A DNA stretch of 39,255 bases from Candidatus Daviesbacteria bacterium (GCA_030648645.1 JAUSHL010000006.1:1-39255), one strand, 5' to 3'; positions 1 to 8,093 are shown, numbered from the stretch's first letter. Translations and numbers: made by a program. The notes: a model not told the origin generated them from the letters alone.

Positions 1-1
1 G

Positions 2-160
2 AACTGCTCCCCTTACCAGAAACTACAAAAACAATACCCCTGGATACCAAAAGATATCTGTGCATTTCCACCCTTGCTACTTGATAATATATCTACTAAT
101 ATTGGTCCCTGGGGTGGATACAATCAGCTAGCTCATTACCCTATTTTAAGAATGATATGA
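2..160 (+). CDS. C-terminal end of an unrecognised protein (partial)
   Basis: A frame open from the window edge runs 52 codons to a TGA at 158-160. The visible end includes GPWGGYNQLAHYPILRMI, whose mix of Trp, Tyr, Gly and Pro looks more like real protein than random AT-rich translation. A second, shorter open frame ends near position 84. I do not recognise a family. It stops 7 bases before the next gene on the same strand, so it could be the last gene of an upstream operon. Confidence is low because the start lies outside the window. Confidence 0.35.
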   Translation, partial: NCSPYQKLQKQYPWIPKDICAFPPLLLDNISTNIGPWGGYNQLAHYPILRMI

Positions 161-167
161 TGGGACA

Positions 168-437
168 GTGAAGATATTTCTTACTAGACATGTTATAGAA
201 GATAAAATTCCCAGAGGGAAATTATTAGGCTGGAATATTACTAAACTCAGAATTAAACAAACTGTTATAAAACCTTTATGGAAAGGTATTACTAAGCAAA
301 ATCAAGAAACAGCAATGAGTTTAATGGATAAAAGGCATATTTTAAGAGTTATTTTTAAACGCGAAAATGGTATAATCATTGTAATTACTGTGCATGTTGC
401 CAGAAGGGGGACTTATGAAAGTACCAAAGAAAATTAG
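168..437 (+). CDS. DUF4258-like small protein, probable toxin of a toxin-antitoxin pair
   Basis: An 89-aa protein with a GTG start at 168. It begins KIFLTRHVIEDKI and ends ILRVIFKRENGIIIVITVHVARRGTYE. That pattern (an N-terminal TRH segment, then beta strands closing on ITVxxARRG) fits the DUF4258/BrnT-like group of RelE-fold small proteins. It overlaps the following DUF2283 gene by 23 bases, an arrangement commonly seen for these two families. The family assignment is from recognised motifs; toxic activity is inference. No promoter is clear upstream. Confidence 0.62.
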   Translation: MKIFLTRHVIEDKIPRGKLLGWNITKLRIKQTVIKPLWKGITKQNQETAMSLMDKRHILRVIFKRENGIIIVITVHVARRGTYESTKEN

Positions 438-684
438 CTATAGTGAAGATGTTGATATTTTAATGATTCAGTTGAGCAATAAAAAAATTGATGATTCTTA
501 TGATGTAGATGACATGATTGTTCAAGTGGATGAAAAGGGAGAGCCAGTTTTATTGGAGATTTTTAATGGAAAAAAACATTTAATGGAGTTAGGAAAAACT
601 GTTTCCAGGAAAATCCAAAAAGAAATTTGGCCAAGTACATCTTCTGTTTCTATAGCTCATGAGGTAAAAGTTACAAGAAAGTAG
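415..684 (+). CDS. DUF2283 protein, probable antitoxin partner
   Basis: An 89-aa protein from the ATG at 415, preferred over the upstream in-frame start at 394 because GGGGG at 406-410 is well placed as a ribosome binding site. The N-terminal part SYSEDVDILMIQLSNKKIDDSYDVDDMIVQVDEKG matches the DUF2283 pattern (strand, IxLS, acidic stretch, VDxDExG). A basic C-terminal tail follows and is longer than in a minimal DUF2283 protein. It overlaps the upstream DUF4258-like gene, so the two are probably translated together. The antitoxin role is inferred from the pairing. Confidence 0.68.
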   Translation: MKVPKKISYSEDVDILMIQLSNKKIDDSYDVDDMIVQVDEKGEPVLLEIFNGKKHLMELGKTVSRKIQKEIWPSTSSVSIAHEVKVTRK

Positions 685-702
685 AAGTGGGATTACATTA
701 AT

Positions 703-969
703 ATGATTGAATTAAGAATTGATTTTGATTGTAGTGAACCGCAAGAAACAATGAATTGTCATGTTGGGAAACCTATGCCATATGGTTCATTTATCCATCA
801 TTTCGCAATTGGAAAAATGGAATTTAAAATTCCAAATACACCTGCTTGGATGTGTCCTGATAATTGTTTCCAAAAAGGACTAGGTTGTAAGGGTAGCGAA
901 AAATTACTTAGAGATTCAATCGGTGATCAAATTATTAAAGTAGTTGAACCATATTACCAAAAACATTAA
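703..969 (+). CDS. hypothetical protein with a cysteine-rich segment
   Basis: An 88-aa protein that I do not recognise. It has four Cys in two pairs (C-x8-C near residues 10-19 and C-x4-C-x5-C near 50-61, in PAWMCPDNCFQKGLGCKG), which could bind a metal or form disulfides. It follows the DUF2283 gene by 18 bases on the same strand. Its end overlaps the end of the convergent 3D-domain gene by 4 bases. Confidence 0.55.
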   Translation: MIELRIDFDCSEPQETMNCHVGKPMPYGSFIHHFAIGKMEFKIPNTPAWMCPDNCFQKGLGCKGSEKLLRDSIGDQIIKVVEPYYQKH

Positions 970-1742
970 TCGATTAGATATATGTCAACGAAACGTGCAC
1001 TCCAGCCTGCTGTTTTAGCATCTTCGAAGCCTAAATCAATAATATTTCCTTTAATTGCACCACCTGTATCTCCTGCTACTGCCATGCCGTATCCGGGGAC
1101 GTATAGTTTAGTTCTGTACTTAATAATTTTAGGATCAACGGCAATTACTCCTTTGCCTTGTCTCATGCCAATTGAAGTCCATTCATCACAACCTAAACAA
1201 TGAGAATCATAATGAGTTGCCCAAACTCTCATTTTTTTCCAGTATCGAATTTCCCCATCAGTCGTTTGAATAGTTTTCCAGACAACTTTTGTGCCTCGGG
1301 AAATTATTTTATCTTTAGGGTCAACAGTTTCTATGCCAACAATCTCTCTGGAGTATTCTTTCTGATCCACCTCGGAGGAGTCACTTCGACTCCGCTCAGT
1401 GCCACCATCCGAGGTGTCTACCGATTTATAGTAAGTAATTTTAGTGATGGTTGTTTTCTTGCCATCTGCTCCTTCCTCTAAAACAACATCAGTTCCGGCT
1501 TCCACTTCCGGATTATCCTGATAAATTGTTTTTTTCTTAATAGCAACTGAATCTTCTAATAACTTTTCGGCAAATCTGGATTCTGTTTTAATCGGAGGTA
1601 AGGTGTGCCAATCGGTAGATTCTGTATTTATTCCTGCAACTTCCTCTGCAACAATTGGAGTGGGTTCCGGTTTTAAAGATGGCAAATAAAAGTGAATAAA
1701 TAAGGCAATTAAAACCAGTGCTCCTCCAATTATTGTTTTCAT
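966..1742 (-). CDS. Membrane-anchored G5/3D-domain cell-wall protein
   Basis: A 258-aa protein. Residues 5-22 form a signal anchor or membrane segment. A G5-like region spans about 60-155, with IQTTDGEIRYWKKM leading into the 3D domain at about 170-258. The 3D domain shows the three Asp motifs AVDP, AGDTGG and IDLGFED plus the SIGMRQGKG segment, as in RlpA/MltA-like double-psi barrels that cut or bind peptidoglycan. A 49-bp double palindrome at 1368-1416 lies in frame inside the G5-like region and adds GGTERSRSDSSE. The start ATG overlaps the stop of the upstream helicase gene (ATGA), so the two are probably one transcript. Confidence 0.82.
   Translation of the reverse strand: MKTIIGGALVLIALFIHFYLPSLKPEPTPIVAEEVAGINTESTDWHTLPPIKTESRFAEKLLEDSVAIKKKTIYQDNPEVEAGTDVVLEEGADGKKTTITKITYYKSVDTSDGGTERSRSDSSEVDQKEYSREIVGIETVDPKDKIISRGTKVVWKTIQTTDGEIRYWKKMRVWATHYDSHCLGCDEWTSIGMRQGKGVIAVDPKIIKYRTKLYVPGYGMAVAGDTGGAIKGNIIDLGFEDAKTAGWSARFVDIYLID
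1368..1416. repeat. 49-bp double palindrome inside the 3D-protein gene
   Basis: Outer arms CACCTCGGA and TCCGAGGTG enclose inner arms GGAGTC and GACTCC. The centre CTTCGACTCCGCTCAG resembles the CTTCGAC..CTCAG repeats at 3549-3599, 4023-4061, 10588-10614 and 23836-23868. The element keeps the reading frame. Confidence 0.75.
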
Positions 1743-3838
1743 GAGTTTAACCAGTCATCGGTGTCTTCGTCCAGAGGACGACCATCCTTTGGTTGGTTTT
1801 CTAAAGTTACATCATCCATAAATTCATTGGTTCGACTACTTCGCTCACCATCTTCGACCTGATAAAGTGCAGATGGGGCTTTGGTATCGGATAGATTTTC
1901 CGGTATATCCATGATAAATCTGGATACTAAATTAGCTGATTTGGTTCCGAAATACAATCTTTGTCTGGTATAAGTTAGATATAATTGTTCTTTGGCACGG
2001 GTTATCCCGACATAACAAAGCCTTCTTTCTTCTTCCATTTCATTTGGATCAAGTAAGCATCTGGAATGAGGAAATAATCCCTCTTCCATTCCGACCATAA
2101 AAACCACAGGCCATTCCAAACCTTTGGCTTGATGCAAAGTTGTTAATGTAATTGCCTCTCTGTTGCCCTGTGTTCCTAATTTCCTTTTTAGTTTTTCATC
2201 GGCTGAATATTCATTTTCAACGAGTGTGACTTGTTGTAAAAAATCAGTAAGATTTGGGAATTCTTCAGCCACTGATTTTAATTCCTGAACGTTTTCGATT
2301 CTGGTTTTACCGACTTCTGTCCCATCTTCTAAATAATCAAAATATTCTGTGATATCAATAGTTTTATCTAAAAGTTCCAGAGTAGAATATCCATAATTGT
2401 CATTGCGAGGAGGGTCGATTTTTCGACCCGACGTGGCAATCTTATCTTCCTGAGATTGCTTCTCCTTCGACTCTCCGGCTATCGCCGGATCGCTCAGGAT
2501 CGCAATGACTTCATTACAGAAAACCATGAATTTTACCATTCTGCCTTTACCAATTTTTTCAATTCTTGCCCTAGAAATAGTATCTTCGGGATTAGCAAAA
2601 AGCCGGAGGTAAGAGAGCATATCTTTAATTTCTTTTCTTTCATAGAATCTGGTTCCTCCAACTAGTACATAAGGAAGCCCCAGTTTTAAAAAAACTTCTT
2701 CCAAAGCTCTGGATTGAGCGTTGGTTCGGTAAAGGACAGCAAAAGAAATAAAAGGCAAACCAGATTTTTGAATTGTTTCGGCAACAAATAAACTTTCCGC
2801 AGTTTCGTTTTTAACTTCCGTGATATGAATTTTATCTCCACCGGAGTTGGCAGTCCAGAGCTTTAAAATAGGGTGTGATCTATTTTTGGAAATTACAGCA
2901 TTGGCTGTATCTAAAATATTTTGGGTTGAGCGGTAATTTTGTTCCAAATTAAAAATTTTTGTATTGGGATAATCTTTTTGAAAATTAACAATGTTTCTAA
3001 AATCTGCTCCCCTGAAGGCATAAATTGATTGACTGGCGTCTCCAACAACACAAATATTTTTATATCTATTGCTTAAAAGTTTGGATAATAAATATTGTAC
3101 GGCATTGGTATCCTGATATTCATCAATTAAAATATATCTGAACTGGATCTGATATTTTGATAAAATCTCAGGATAATTCTGGAACAGTTTTACTGTTAAA
3201 AGCAGTAGGTCGTCAAAATCCATGGCCTTATTTTTTTCTAAAATTTCCTGATATTTTAAATAAACTTTTGCCACAGTTTCCTGAAAATATCCCTGGGCAT
3301 AATTTACATATTCCAAAGAAGAAATCATTTCATTTTTGGCTCCGGAAATAGTACTTCTGATACTGGTAGGGGAGATTTTTTGAGATGAAAGATCTAAAGA
3401 TTTTAAAGATTCTTTGACAGCATCCAAGGCATCATTTTCATCATAAATATTAAAATTGACGGGATAGCCTAAAACTTTTCCTTCTTTGCGCAGGATCCGA
3501 GCACAAAAACTATGAAAAGTGCCCATGATTGGTAGGGAGTTTGGGGTTGGCTTGCCCTGAGCAGACTTGTCCTGAGTTTTGTCGAAGGAGTCGAAGGGTT
3601 GTTCGGTGTGGAGGAGTTTGTAAATTCTGTTTTTCATTTCTTCGGCGGCTTTATTGGTAAAAGTTATCATCAAAATATTTTCAGCAGGAATTTGTTTTTC
3701 TGTAATTAAATAGGCAACACGGTGGGTTAAAACCTTGGTTTTACCGGAACCCGCTCCGGCCAAAATTAATGTTGGTCCTTCTGTATTTAAAACAGCCTGT
3801 TTTTGAATAGGATTTAGGTCAGAAAATAGATCGGGCAT
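1739..3838 (-). CDS. pcrA: UvrD/PcrA-type ATP-dependent 3'-5' DNA helicase
   Basis: A 699-aa superfamily 1 helicase. Motifs in order: LNPIQKQAV (Q motif), Walker A AGAGSGKT near residue 28, motif Ic MGTFHSFCARILR, motif II DEYQDTN, motif III VVGDASQSIYAFRGAD, motif IV LEQNYRST, motif V TTLHQAKGLEWPVVF and motif VI YVGITRAKEQLYL. It would unwind DNA in repair and in clearing replication forks. Two repeat-derived stretches are inserted in frame: FDSFDKTQDKSAQGK near residues 81-96 (3549-3599) and a stretch of about 39 residues near 440-480 (2398-2515). The C-terminal segment DGERSSRT may be another remnant. All motifs are intact, so the enzyme is probably active. Confidence 0.93.
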   Translation of the reverse strand: MPDLFSDLNPIQKQAVLNTEGPTLILAGAGSGKTKVLTHRVAYLITEKQIPAENILMITFTNKAAEEMKNRIYKLLHTEQPFDSFDKTQDKSAQGKPTPNSLPIMGTFHSFCARILRKEGKVLGYPVNFNIYDENDALDAVKESLKSLDLSSQKISPTSIRSTISGAKNEMISSLEYVNYAQGYFQETVAKVYLKYQEILEKNKAMDFDDLLLLTVKLFQNYPEILSKYQIQFRYILIDEYQDTNAVQYLLSKLLSNRYKNICVVGDASQSIYAFRGADFRNIVNFQKDYPNTKIFNLEQNYRSTQNILDTANAVISKNRSHPILKLWTANSGGDKIHITEVKNETAESLFVAETIQKSGLPFISFAVLYRTNAQSRALEEVFLKLGLPYVLVGGTRFYERKEIKDMLSYLRLFANPEDTISRARIEKIGKGRMVKFMVFCNEVIAILSDPAIAGESKEKQSQEDKIATSGRKIDPPRNDNYGYSTLELLDKTIDITEYFDYLEDGTEVGKTRIENVQELKSVAEEFPNLTDFLQQVTLVENEYSADEKLKRKLGTQGNREAITLTTLHQAKGLEWPVVFMVGMEEGLFPHSRCLLDPNEMEEERRLCYVGITRAKEQLYLTYTRQRLYFGTKSANLVSRFIMDIPENLSDTKAPSALYQVEDGERSSRTNEFMDDVTLENQPKDGRPLDEDTDDWLNS
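2398..2515. repeat. GTCATTGCGAG-type palindromic element inside the helicase gene
   Basis: Begins GTCATTGCGAGGAGGGTCG and ends GATCGCAATGAC. It contains the hairpins GGGTCGA/TCGACCC and TCCGGC/GCCGGA. A close relative, with a different hairpin tip, is intergenic at 39131-39232, and diverged members lie in lepA and grpE. Here the reading frame is kept. Confidence 0.85.
3549..3599. repeat. CTTGTCCTGAG/TCGAAGGG-type repeat inside the helicase gene
   Basis: Reads CTTGCCCTGAGCAGACTTG, then TCCTGAGTTTTGTCGAAGG, then AGTCGAAGGG. It is closely related to the intergenic copy at 4023-4061. It is in frame between the Walker A region and motif Ic, where helicases usually have a variable loop. Confidence 0.8.
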
Positions 3839-4128
3839 AAGTGGATTTCAGTTTACCAAAAGATCACAAGAGATGCTATTACGTAAATATTTTCCCACTA
3901 ACTCTAACCTCGGGGGTTAGATACGGGGGTTAGATATGCTTAATAGCTAAAACCACACAATTTTGTGATATGTCATAATTTTGTGTGAAATTTAGCTTCA
4001 AAGTTAACGATAATTCCGCAGGCTTGCCTTGAGTGAACTTGTCCTGAGTAAAATCGAAGGGTGTCAAGCTAGTCCACCCCAAGGGTGGACATTAACAACT
4101 TTGCACAAACATTTATCAGTGCTATTAT
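3839..4128. repeat. Repeat-rich spacer upstream of the lipoprotein gene
   Basis: No gene was seen. From left to right it holds TAACCTCGGGGGTTA near 3904 with a half copy at 3924, an AT-rich stretch ATTTTGTGTGAAATTTAGCTT, ATTCCGCAGG, an inserted CTTGCC..TCGAAGGG repeat (4023-4061), TGTCAAGCTAG, and the palindrome GTCCACCCC/AAGGGTGGAC at 4072-4090. The same order of pieces recurs before 5547, 6429 and 7713. A TTGCAC (about 4101) and TATTAT (4123-4128) pair could be a promoter for the following gene. Confidence 0.7.
4023..4061. repeat. Nested CTTGCCTTGAG..TCGAAGGG element
   Basis: This 39-base block interrupts the sequence CCGCAGG/TGTCAAGCTA. The uninterrupted form is present at 6338-6354, which makes this a filled and empty site pair. 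It is related to the copy inside the helicase gene (3549-3599). Confidence 0.78.
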
Positions 4129-4155
4129 ATGGTCAAGTTCAAAAAAGAACTATTT

Positions 4156-5337
4156 ATGTTAAGACCTGATGTTAAGATTGATGGGCAAATAACCGGATCA
4201 AACTTAAGAAAAATACTGCCAGGATTGACTGCTTTGGTTCTAATTACAGGTTGCACCACTGTTTCAATATCCCAGGCAGACATAATTCTACTGCCTAATC
4301 ATGTTTATCTACCTATAATCACTAAAAATTATCAGGAAACTAATCCCTACAGGGAGGATGTTACTATTACATCAGCTGGCTTTCATCTTGGTCGCTATAA
4401 TTGGCTAGCTGTGGGAGCAAACTGGCGGGTTTTGGACTACGATAATAATTTTGGTGATCCGCCTTGGACTGTAAGTACTGTGAGTGAGAACAGAGATACT
4501 GTTAATCAAGAATTGGCCAATATGAAATTGGCAGGCATTAAACTGGTGAGGATAGGTTTATTAGACTCTGGTGCAGCTTTTTTCAATGGAGGCTATAGTA
4601 GCGCTATGAGGGATGATGCGAGGACGTTTCTGGAGCTGGCTTATGATAACGAAATTAAAACCGAGCTGGTACTGGCTGATCATCTCTTTGGTGCCAGACA
4701 TTCCCAGATTTTTACCGATACAGGTCTTCGTCAAAGTTTGACTCAAGATTTATTGTCAGATATATTAAGAGACATCCAGGCAAATTCTAAAGCGAGAAGC
4801 TCTTTGTTTAGTATTGATTTATTAAACGAGCCTGAATGGTTAATCAGTAAAGATGATGGTGGAGGATGGGAATATGTCAACGGAGAAAGATCTCCTCAAC
4901 CAGTTGACATTGATAAAATTGATGCTTATCTGATTGAAGCACACGATACATTAAAATCTATTATGCCGGAAAAATTTGCTACCGTCGGTGTTTCTGCTAA
5001 ACATACTCAGGTTATTGAGGGTGTGATGGATCAGCTAGATTATATTGCTATTCATCATTATGCCCATATGGGATCGTTGACACAATATATTGACCGCTTG
5101 CCCACTAATAAATCTTGGGTGCTGGAAGAGTTTCCCACGAGAGACGAGAGCATACCAGTAACTCCTTCGACATACCTGGATTTAGTACTAGGACTTCGAG
5201 AGAGACGCTCAACCGGAGCTCTGATGTGGATGTGGAAACCAATAAGAGGTTCTATAGATAACAATACTGAACTTTCGATGATCCCTAATTTAACTGATTG
5301 GATAGATATACACCAAAATGATATTTTGAACCGATAA
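4156..5337 (+). CDS. Lipoprotein, glycoside hydrolase clan A (GH5/cellulase-like)
   Basis: A 393-aa protein from the ATG at 4156. The frame also has an ATG at 4129, but a -10-like TATTAT ends directly against it, so the later start is more likely. The N-terminus ends in a lipobox LVLITGC, so it is probably an outer-face lipoprotein. The rest looks like a TIM-barrel hydrolase: MKLAGIKLVRIGL, FSIDLLNEPEW with the acid/base Glu in NEP (codon at 4828), IAIHHYAH, and WVLEEFPT with a candidate nucleophile Glu (codons at 5125 or 5128). MWMWKP near the end is typical of GH5-like barrels. The substrate cannot be named; a beta-linked glycan is likely. Confidence 0.78.
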   Translation: MLRPDVKIDGQITGSNLRKILPGLTALVLITGCTTVSISQADIILLPNHVYLPIITKNYQETNPYREDVTITSAGFHLGRYNWLAVGANWRVLDYDNNFGDPPWTVSTVSENRDTVNQELANMKLAGIKLVRIGLLDSGAAFFNGGYSSAMRDDARTFLELAYDNEIKTELVLADHLFGARHSQIFTDTGLRQSLTQDLLSDILRDIQANSKARSSLFSIDLLNEPEWLISKDDGGGWEYVNGERSPQPVDIDKIDAYLIEAHDTLKSIMPEKFATVGVSAKHTQVIEGVMDQLDYIAIHHYAHMGSLTQYIDRLPTNKSWVLEEFPTRDESIPVTPSTYLDLVLGLRERRSTGALMWMWKPIRGSIDNNTELSMIPNLTDWIDIHQNDILNR

Positions 5338-5546
5338 TAGGCGATATTTAACCTTGGGGGTTGGATATGTTAAATATTTAAAATTACAAACGAAACCCAC
5401 AGTTTTATGAGATATTATCATTTTGTGTTAAATTTAGCCTTAAGATATATGGAAAATCCTTAGGTGTCAATATAATTCCACCCCCGGGGTGGAAAAGGGG
5501 TGGAAAAATAATTAACCTAAAAACATATGATATACTGACATAGATT
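5338..5546. repeat. Spacer of the 4129-8093 repeat series
   Basis: No gene. It holds AACCTTGGGGGTT near 5352, ATTTTGTGTTAAATTTAGCC, CCTTAGGTGTCAATATAATT and the palindrome TTCCACCCC/CGGGGTGGAA at 5476-5494 followed by a half repeat. It is nearly the same order as the spacer at 7600-7717. TATACT about 10 bases before the ATG at 5547 is a possible -10 box. Confidence 0.65.
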
Positions 5547-6209
5547 ATGCATAATGAAGAATTTTCTGGTGTACCCATAGGTGATTCTGTTAATAAATTC
5601 CTAAAAGAAGAAGGTGAAAAACAAAAACTATTAAAACAACAAGTCAGAAAATTATTTCTGAAGGCTCACTTTATACAAGATAAGGTATGGGTTGATAGTG
5701 CATTTTTCCCAGAATTAATGGAAGCTGAGTTTGCCAAGAAAGGTATGAATATCTCTCCTGAAGATGAGGCATTTAGTATATTTGTGCAGTTAGATGAAAA
5801 TTCTGATTCAAAAGAGCCGGATATTTTTCTTGGGGGGAAACAGGTTTTAGTGGTAGGTTTGATGGTAGGGGAATTGCTTGATGAAGAAGGTAAAGGGAGT
5901 ATGAAAACTGGCTACGAATTAATATTAGAAGCTGAACATCCCGTGCAGGAGGGTAATATTTGTTATTCTTTTGTTTTTTCAAATGAAGGTTTATGGCTAA
6001 AGCAAAAAATGGCAAGATTAATATATAGAGAAGATGAATTAGAAGTTGTAGAACACACAGAACCAACTGATGAGATCTCAACTCATGATTTGGAGCAAGT
6101 TCAACTAGCTCTTTCACTAATTGAATCACGAATTAAATCCGCTATGTCATCTGTTAACAGGAGGATTGACAAAGAACAACCTCAGATAAAATGGCCAGAA
6201 ATCCCATAA
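5547..6209 (+). CDS. hypothetical protein, about 220 aa
   Basis: Not recognised. It is an acidic, soluble-looking protein with no signal peptide. A helical, Lys/Glu-rich N-terminus (residues 15-45) is followed by a beta-rich middle with LGGKQVLVVGLMVGE, YELILEAEHP and NICYSFVFSNEGLWLKQ, and a C-terminal helix (residues 180-205) rich in Gln, Ser and Arg. It stands alone between two repeat spacers, so the neighbours give no functional hint. Confidence 0.6.
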   Translation: MHNEEFSGVPIGDSVNKFLKEEGEKQKLLKQQVRKLFLKAHFIQDKVWVDSAFFPELMEAEFAKKGMNISPEDEAFSIFVQLDENSDSKEPDIFLGGKQVLVVGLMVGELLDEEGKGSMKTGYELILEAEHPVQEGNICYSFVFSNEGLWLKQKMARLIYREDELEVVEHTEPTDEISTHDLEQVQLALSLIESRIKSAMSSVNRRIDKEQPQIKWPEIP

Positions 6210-6428
6210 AGTGATTAATTTTCAAATCCTTACAAATTTTGTCTTGTACCAATAAGTTCCACGATCGTATACTATATTGTTTTCTAATATATATCATAAT
6301 CTTGTATGGAATTGAATTTTTAAGTTAATAATAATTCCGCAGGTGTCAAGCTAATCCACCCCAAGGGTGGACACCAATAACTTCAAATTTGCATAGGGGT
6401 TAAGGTTTATGGTAAACTATGGGTTGCT
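6210..6428. repeat. Spacer of the 4129-8093 repeat series (empty-site form)
   Basis: No gene. It carries AGTTAATAATAATTCCGCAGG, directly joined to TGTCAAGCTAATCCACCCC and AAGGGTGGAC. This is the same junction that is interrupted at 4023 in the first spacer. A GGTAAACTAT box near 6411-6420, about 8 bases before the ATG, may be the -10 region of the next gene. Confidence 0.65.
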
Positions 6429-7562
6429 ATGTCAACCGAAGCTTTGTACAATAGAAGAGAATTTCTGACTTTTGCCCATAAAAGGAGCAAACATCCTAAT
6501 AGGCAATCCCATTTTGGTAAAACTAATCCACGCCCATTTTCTTCTCAACCCGGACAAAGCGGAATCGGATTTACTAAACGCGAATTGATTATTGGTAGTT
6601 TAGTAGTTGTAGGAGGCGTTGCAGTTGGTTTATCAAGACCCTGGGAACAATTTACTCCCGTAGAAACCTTGGAATCACTAGTTACTGAAGCTAAAAGAAT
6701 GGAAGATGAATATCAGAATAACAACTTATCAAATAAACCTGTTAGAGAAAAATACGCAGACATTTTAGCTGGAATCTTTACTTTTCATAATCCTGGAGAC
6801 CTCACTAGACCTCAATTGAAGGAAGCAATTACTTTCACAGATACTCTTGACCAATTTGTAAGGGAGAGAATGGCTTCAGACGGTAGAACCGGCAATCCAA
6901 CTCTTCAACAACTGGCAAATGAACGTTTTACAACGGCTGCCACTGATAATAGACAAAGAAAAATTACTGTAAATACTGCATCCGAAGCTTTTAAAAAACA
7001 AAATGTAGCTTTAATGAAAAATGTCCCCCAGAACTGGAATTCCCTAAAAATGCTTCGTATTTCGTTACTGCATGAATTTAATCACTTAGTTATTGAAAGT
7101 GAAGATGAAGTTATTTTCTCTATAATAGATCCTAATAATAAAATTAAAGATAAGCGAATAGAGGGTTTTAGGATTATAGGTATAGATAAAATTGGGAAAC
7201 TTGCTGTAGTATTTACAGATCTTCACGAAGCCGCAATAGAATTCTTTGCAAAAAAACTCAGCCTAGCTGACTTCGGCTCACACCTCAGTAATTTTCAGAG
7301 TGATGTTACAGGAGAAGATGTCACTGCATTAATGGGCTGTTTGGAACAAATATTAGGAGTAATAGGTATGACTTATGAAGAATTAACTAAACTTCATAAA
7401 AAATCAAATCTGAGACAATTCCTATTGACACTATCCGATAAAGCTGGGGTAAGTCCAAATATTTCCTTAGAGGATAGGATTAAATTCGGCTCCGTTATTG
7501 CTGGAGCTATTGAGAGAAATGACCAAAGAATCTTACAAAACTATATTAATCAAGTTAAATAA
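6429..7562 (+). CDS. Membrane-anchored putative HExxH metallopeptidase
   Basis: A 377-aa protein. A basic N-terminus of about 50 residues precedes one membrane segment (ELIIGSLVVVGGVAVGL, about residues 52-68). The remainder is predicted outside. LLHEFNHLV gives an HExxH zinc motif at H215, E216 and H219. About 47 residues later LHEAAIEFF offers Glu267 or Glu271 as a third ligand, as in gluzincins. The surrounding sequence does not match a peptidase family I know, so the assignment rests on these motifs. It is isolated between repeat spacers. An NRREF near residue 8 is not followed by a hydrophobic core, so it is not a Tat signal. Confidence 0.6.
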   Translation: MSTEALYNRREFLTFAHKRSKHPNRQSHFGKTNPRPFSSQPGQSGIGFTKRELIIGSLVVVGGVAVGLSRPWEQFTPVETLESLVTEAKRMEDEYQNNNLSNKPVREKYADILAGIFTFHNPGDLTRPQLKEAITFTDTLDQFVRERMASDGRTGNPTLQQLANERFTTAATDNRQRKITVNTASEAFKKQNVALMKNVPQNWNSLKMLRISLLHEFNHLVIESEDEVIFSIIDPNNKIKDKRIEGFRIIGIDKIGKLAVVFTDLHEAAIEFFAKKLSLADFGSHLSNFQSDVTGEDVTALMGCLEQILGVIGMTYEELTKLHKKSNLRQFLLTLSDKAGVSPNISLEDRIKFGSVIAGAIERNDQRILQNYINQVK

Positions 7563-7712
7563 ACCCAACGTACCTAAAATTATCACTTCAACATTTTTAT
7601 AGCCGTCAATGTTTTTTCTGTTTCTGTATCACGCCATGGCGCGATTTTGTGTTAAACCTAGCTTCAAAATATATAAAATATCCTTAGGTGTCAATATAAT
7701 TCCACCCCCGGG
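7563..7712. repeat. Spacer of the 4129-8093 repeat series
   Basis: Contains CGCCATGGCG, ATTTTGTGTTAAACCTAGCTT, CCTTAGGTGTCAATATAATT and the palindrome TCCACCCC/CGGGGTGGA, whose right arm (7710-7717) overlaps the GTG at 7713 of the next frame. Confidence 0.65.
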
Positions 7713-8093
7713 GTGGATGGATTGCAAGATGTTTTTGAAAAATGTAGAATATCAAATAACATGGAAGGTTTACCTAAAAATTGTAGATCCGATGAAGGAG
7801 TTGAATTGGCAAATCACTTATCAGGGGAAGTTCTTACTAATCCGAAATCATGGGATATTCTTGTAAATTGGTTAACAGAAAGGGCTGATTCTCTGCCTCT
7901 TCTTGGTTGGGATAGAAACTTTGTCAAGACAATTGGTCGAATGGATTCGGAGGACAGGAAAGGTTATTTTCAAGATTTACAGACAGGACTTTTGAGCACA
8001 GAGGAATGTAGGAATTGGAAACAACTAACAAGTGAATACAAAGAGGTAGCTAACAAAATGATATCTTTTTGGCGAATACTCCATGATCTGTAA
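7713..8093 (+). CDS. hypothetical protein, up to 126 aa, start uncertain
   Basis: Not recognised. It is mostly helical with several Trp (WDILVNWLTERAD, LLGWDRNF, WKQLTSEYK, FWRILHDL) and no membrane segment. The longest reading begins at a GTG inside a repeat palindrome, so a TTG at 7722 or the ATG at 7761 may be the true start. The protein-like amino acid composition continues right through to the stop. A 95-bp repeat follows about 45 bases after the stop. Confidence 0.5.
   Translation: MDGLQDVFEKCRISNNMEGLPKNCRSDEGVELANHLSGEVLTNPKSWDILVNWLTERADSLPLLGWDRNFVKTIGRMDSEDRKGYFQDLQTGLLSTEECRNWKQLTSEYKEVANKMISFWRILHDL

Noticed and set aside
6429-6480. Tat signal (NRREF) in the HExxH protein
   Set aside because: The twin Arg is not followed by a hydrophobic core; the membrane segment begins about 40 residues later.
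7609-7866. Open frame of 85 codons overlapping the gene at 7713
   Set aside because: It runs through the repeat spacer and another frame of the 7713 gene; its translation is not protein-like and it lacks a binding site.
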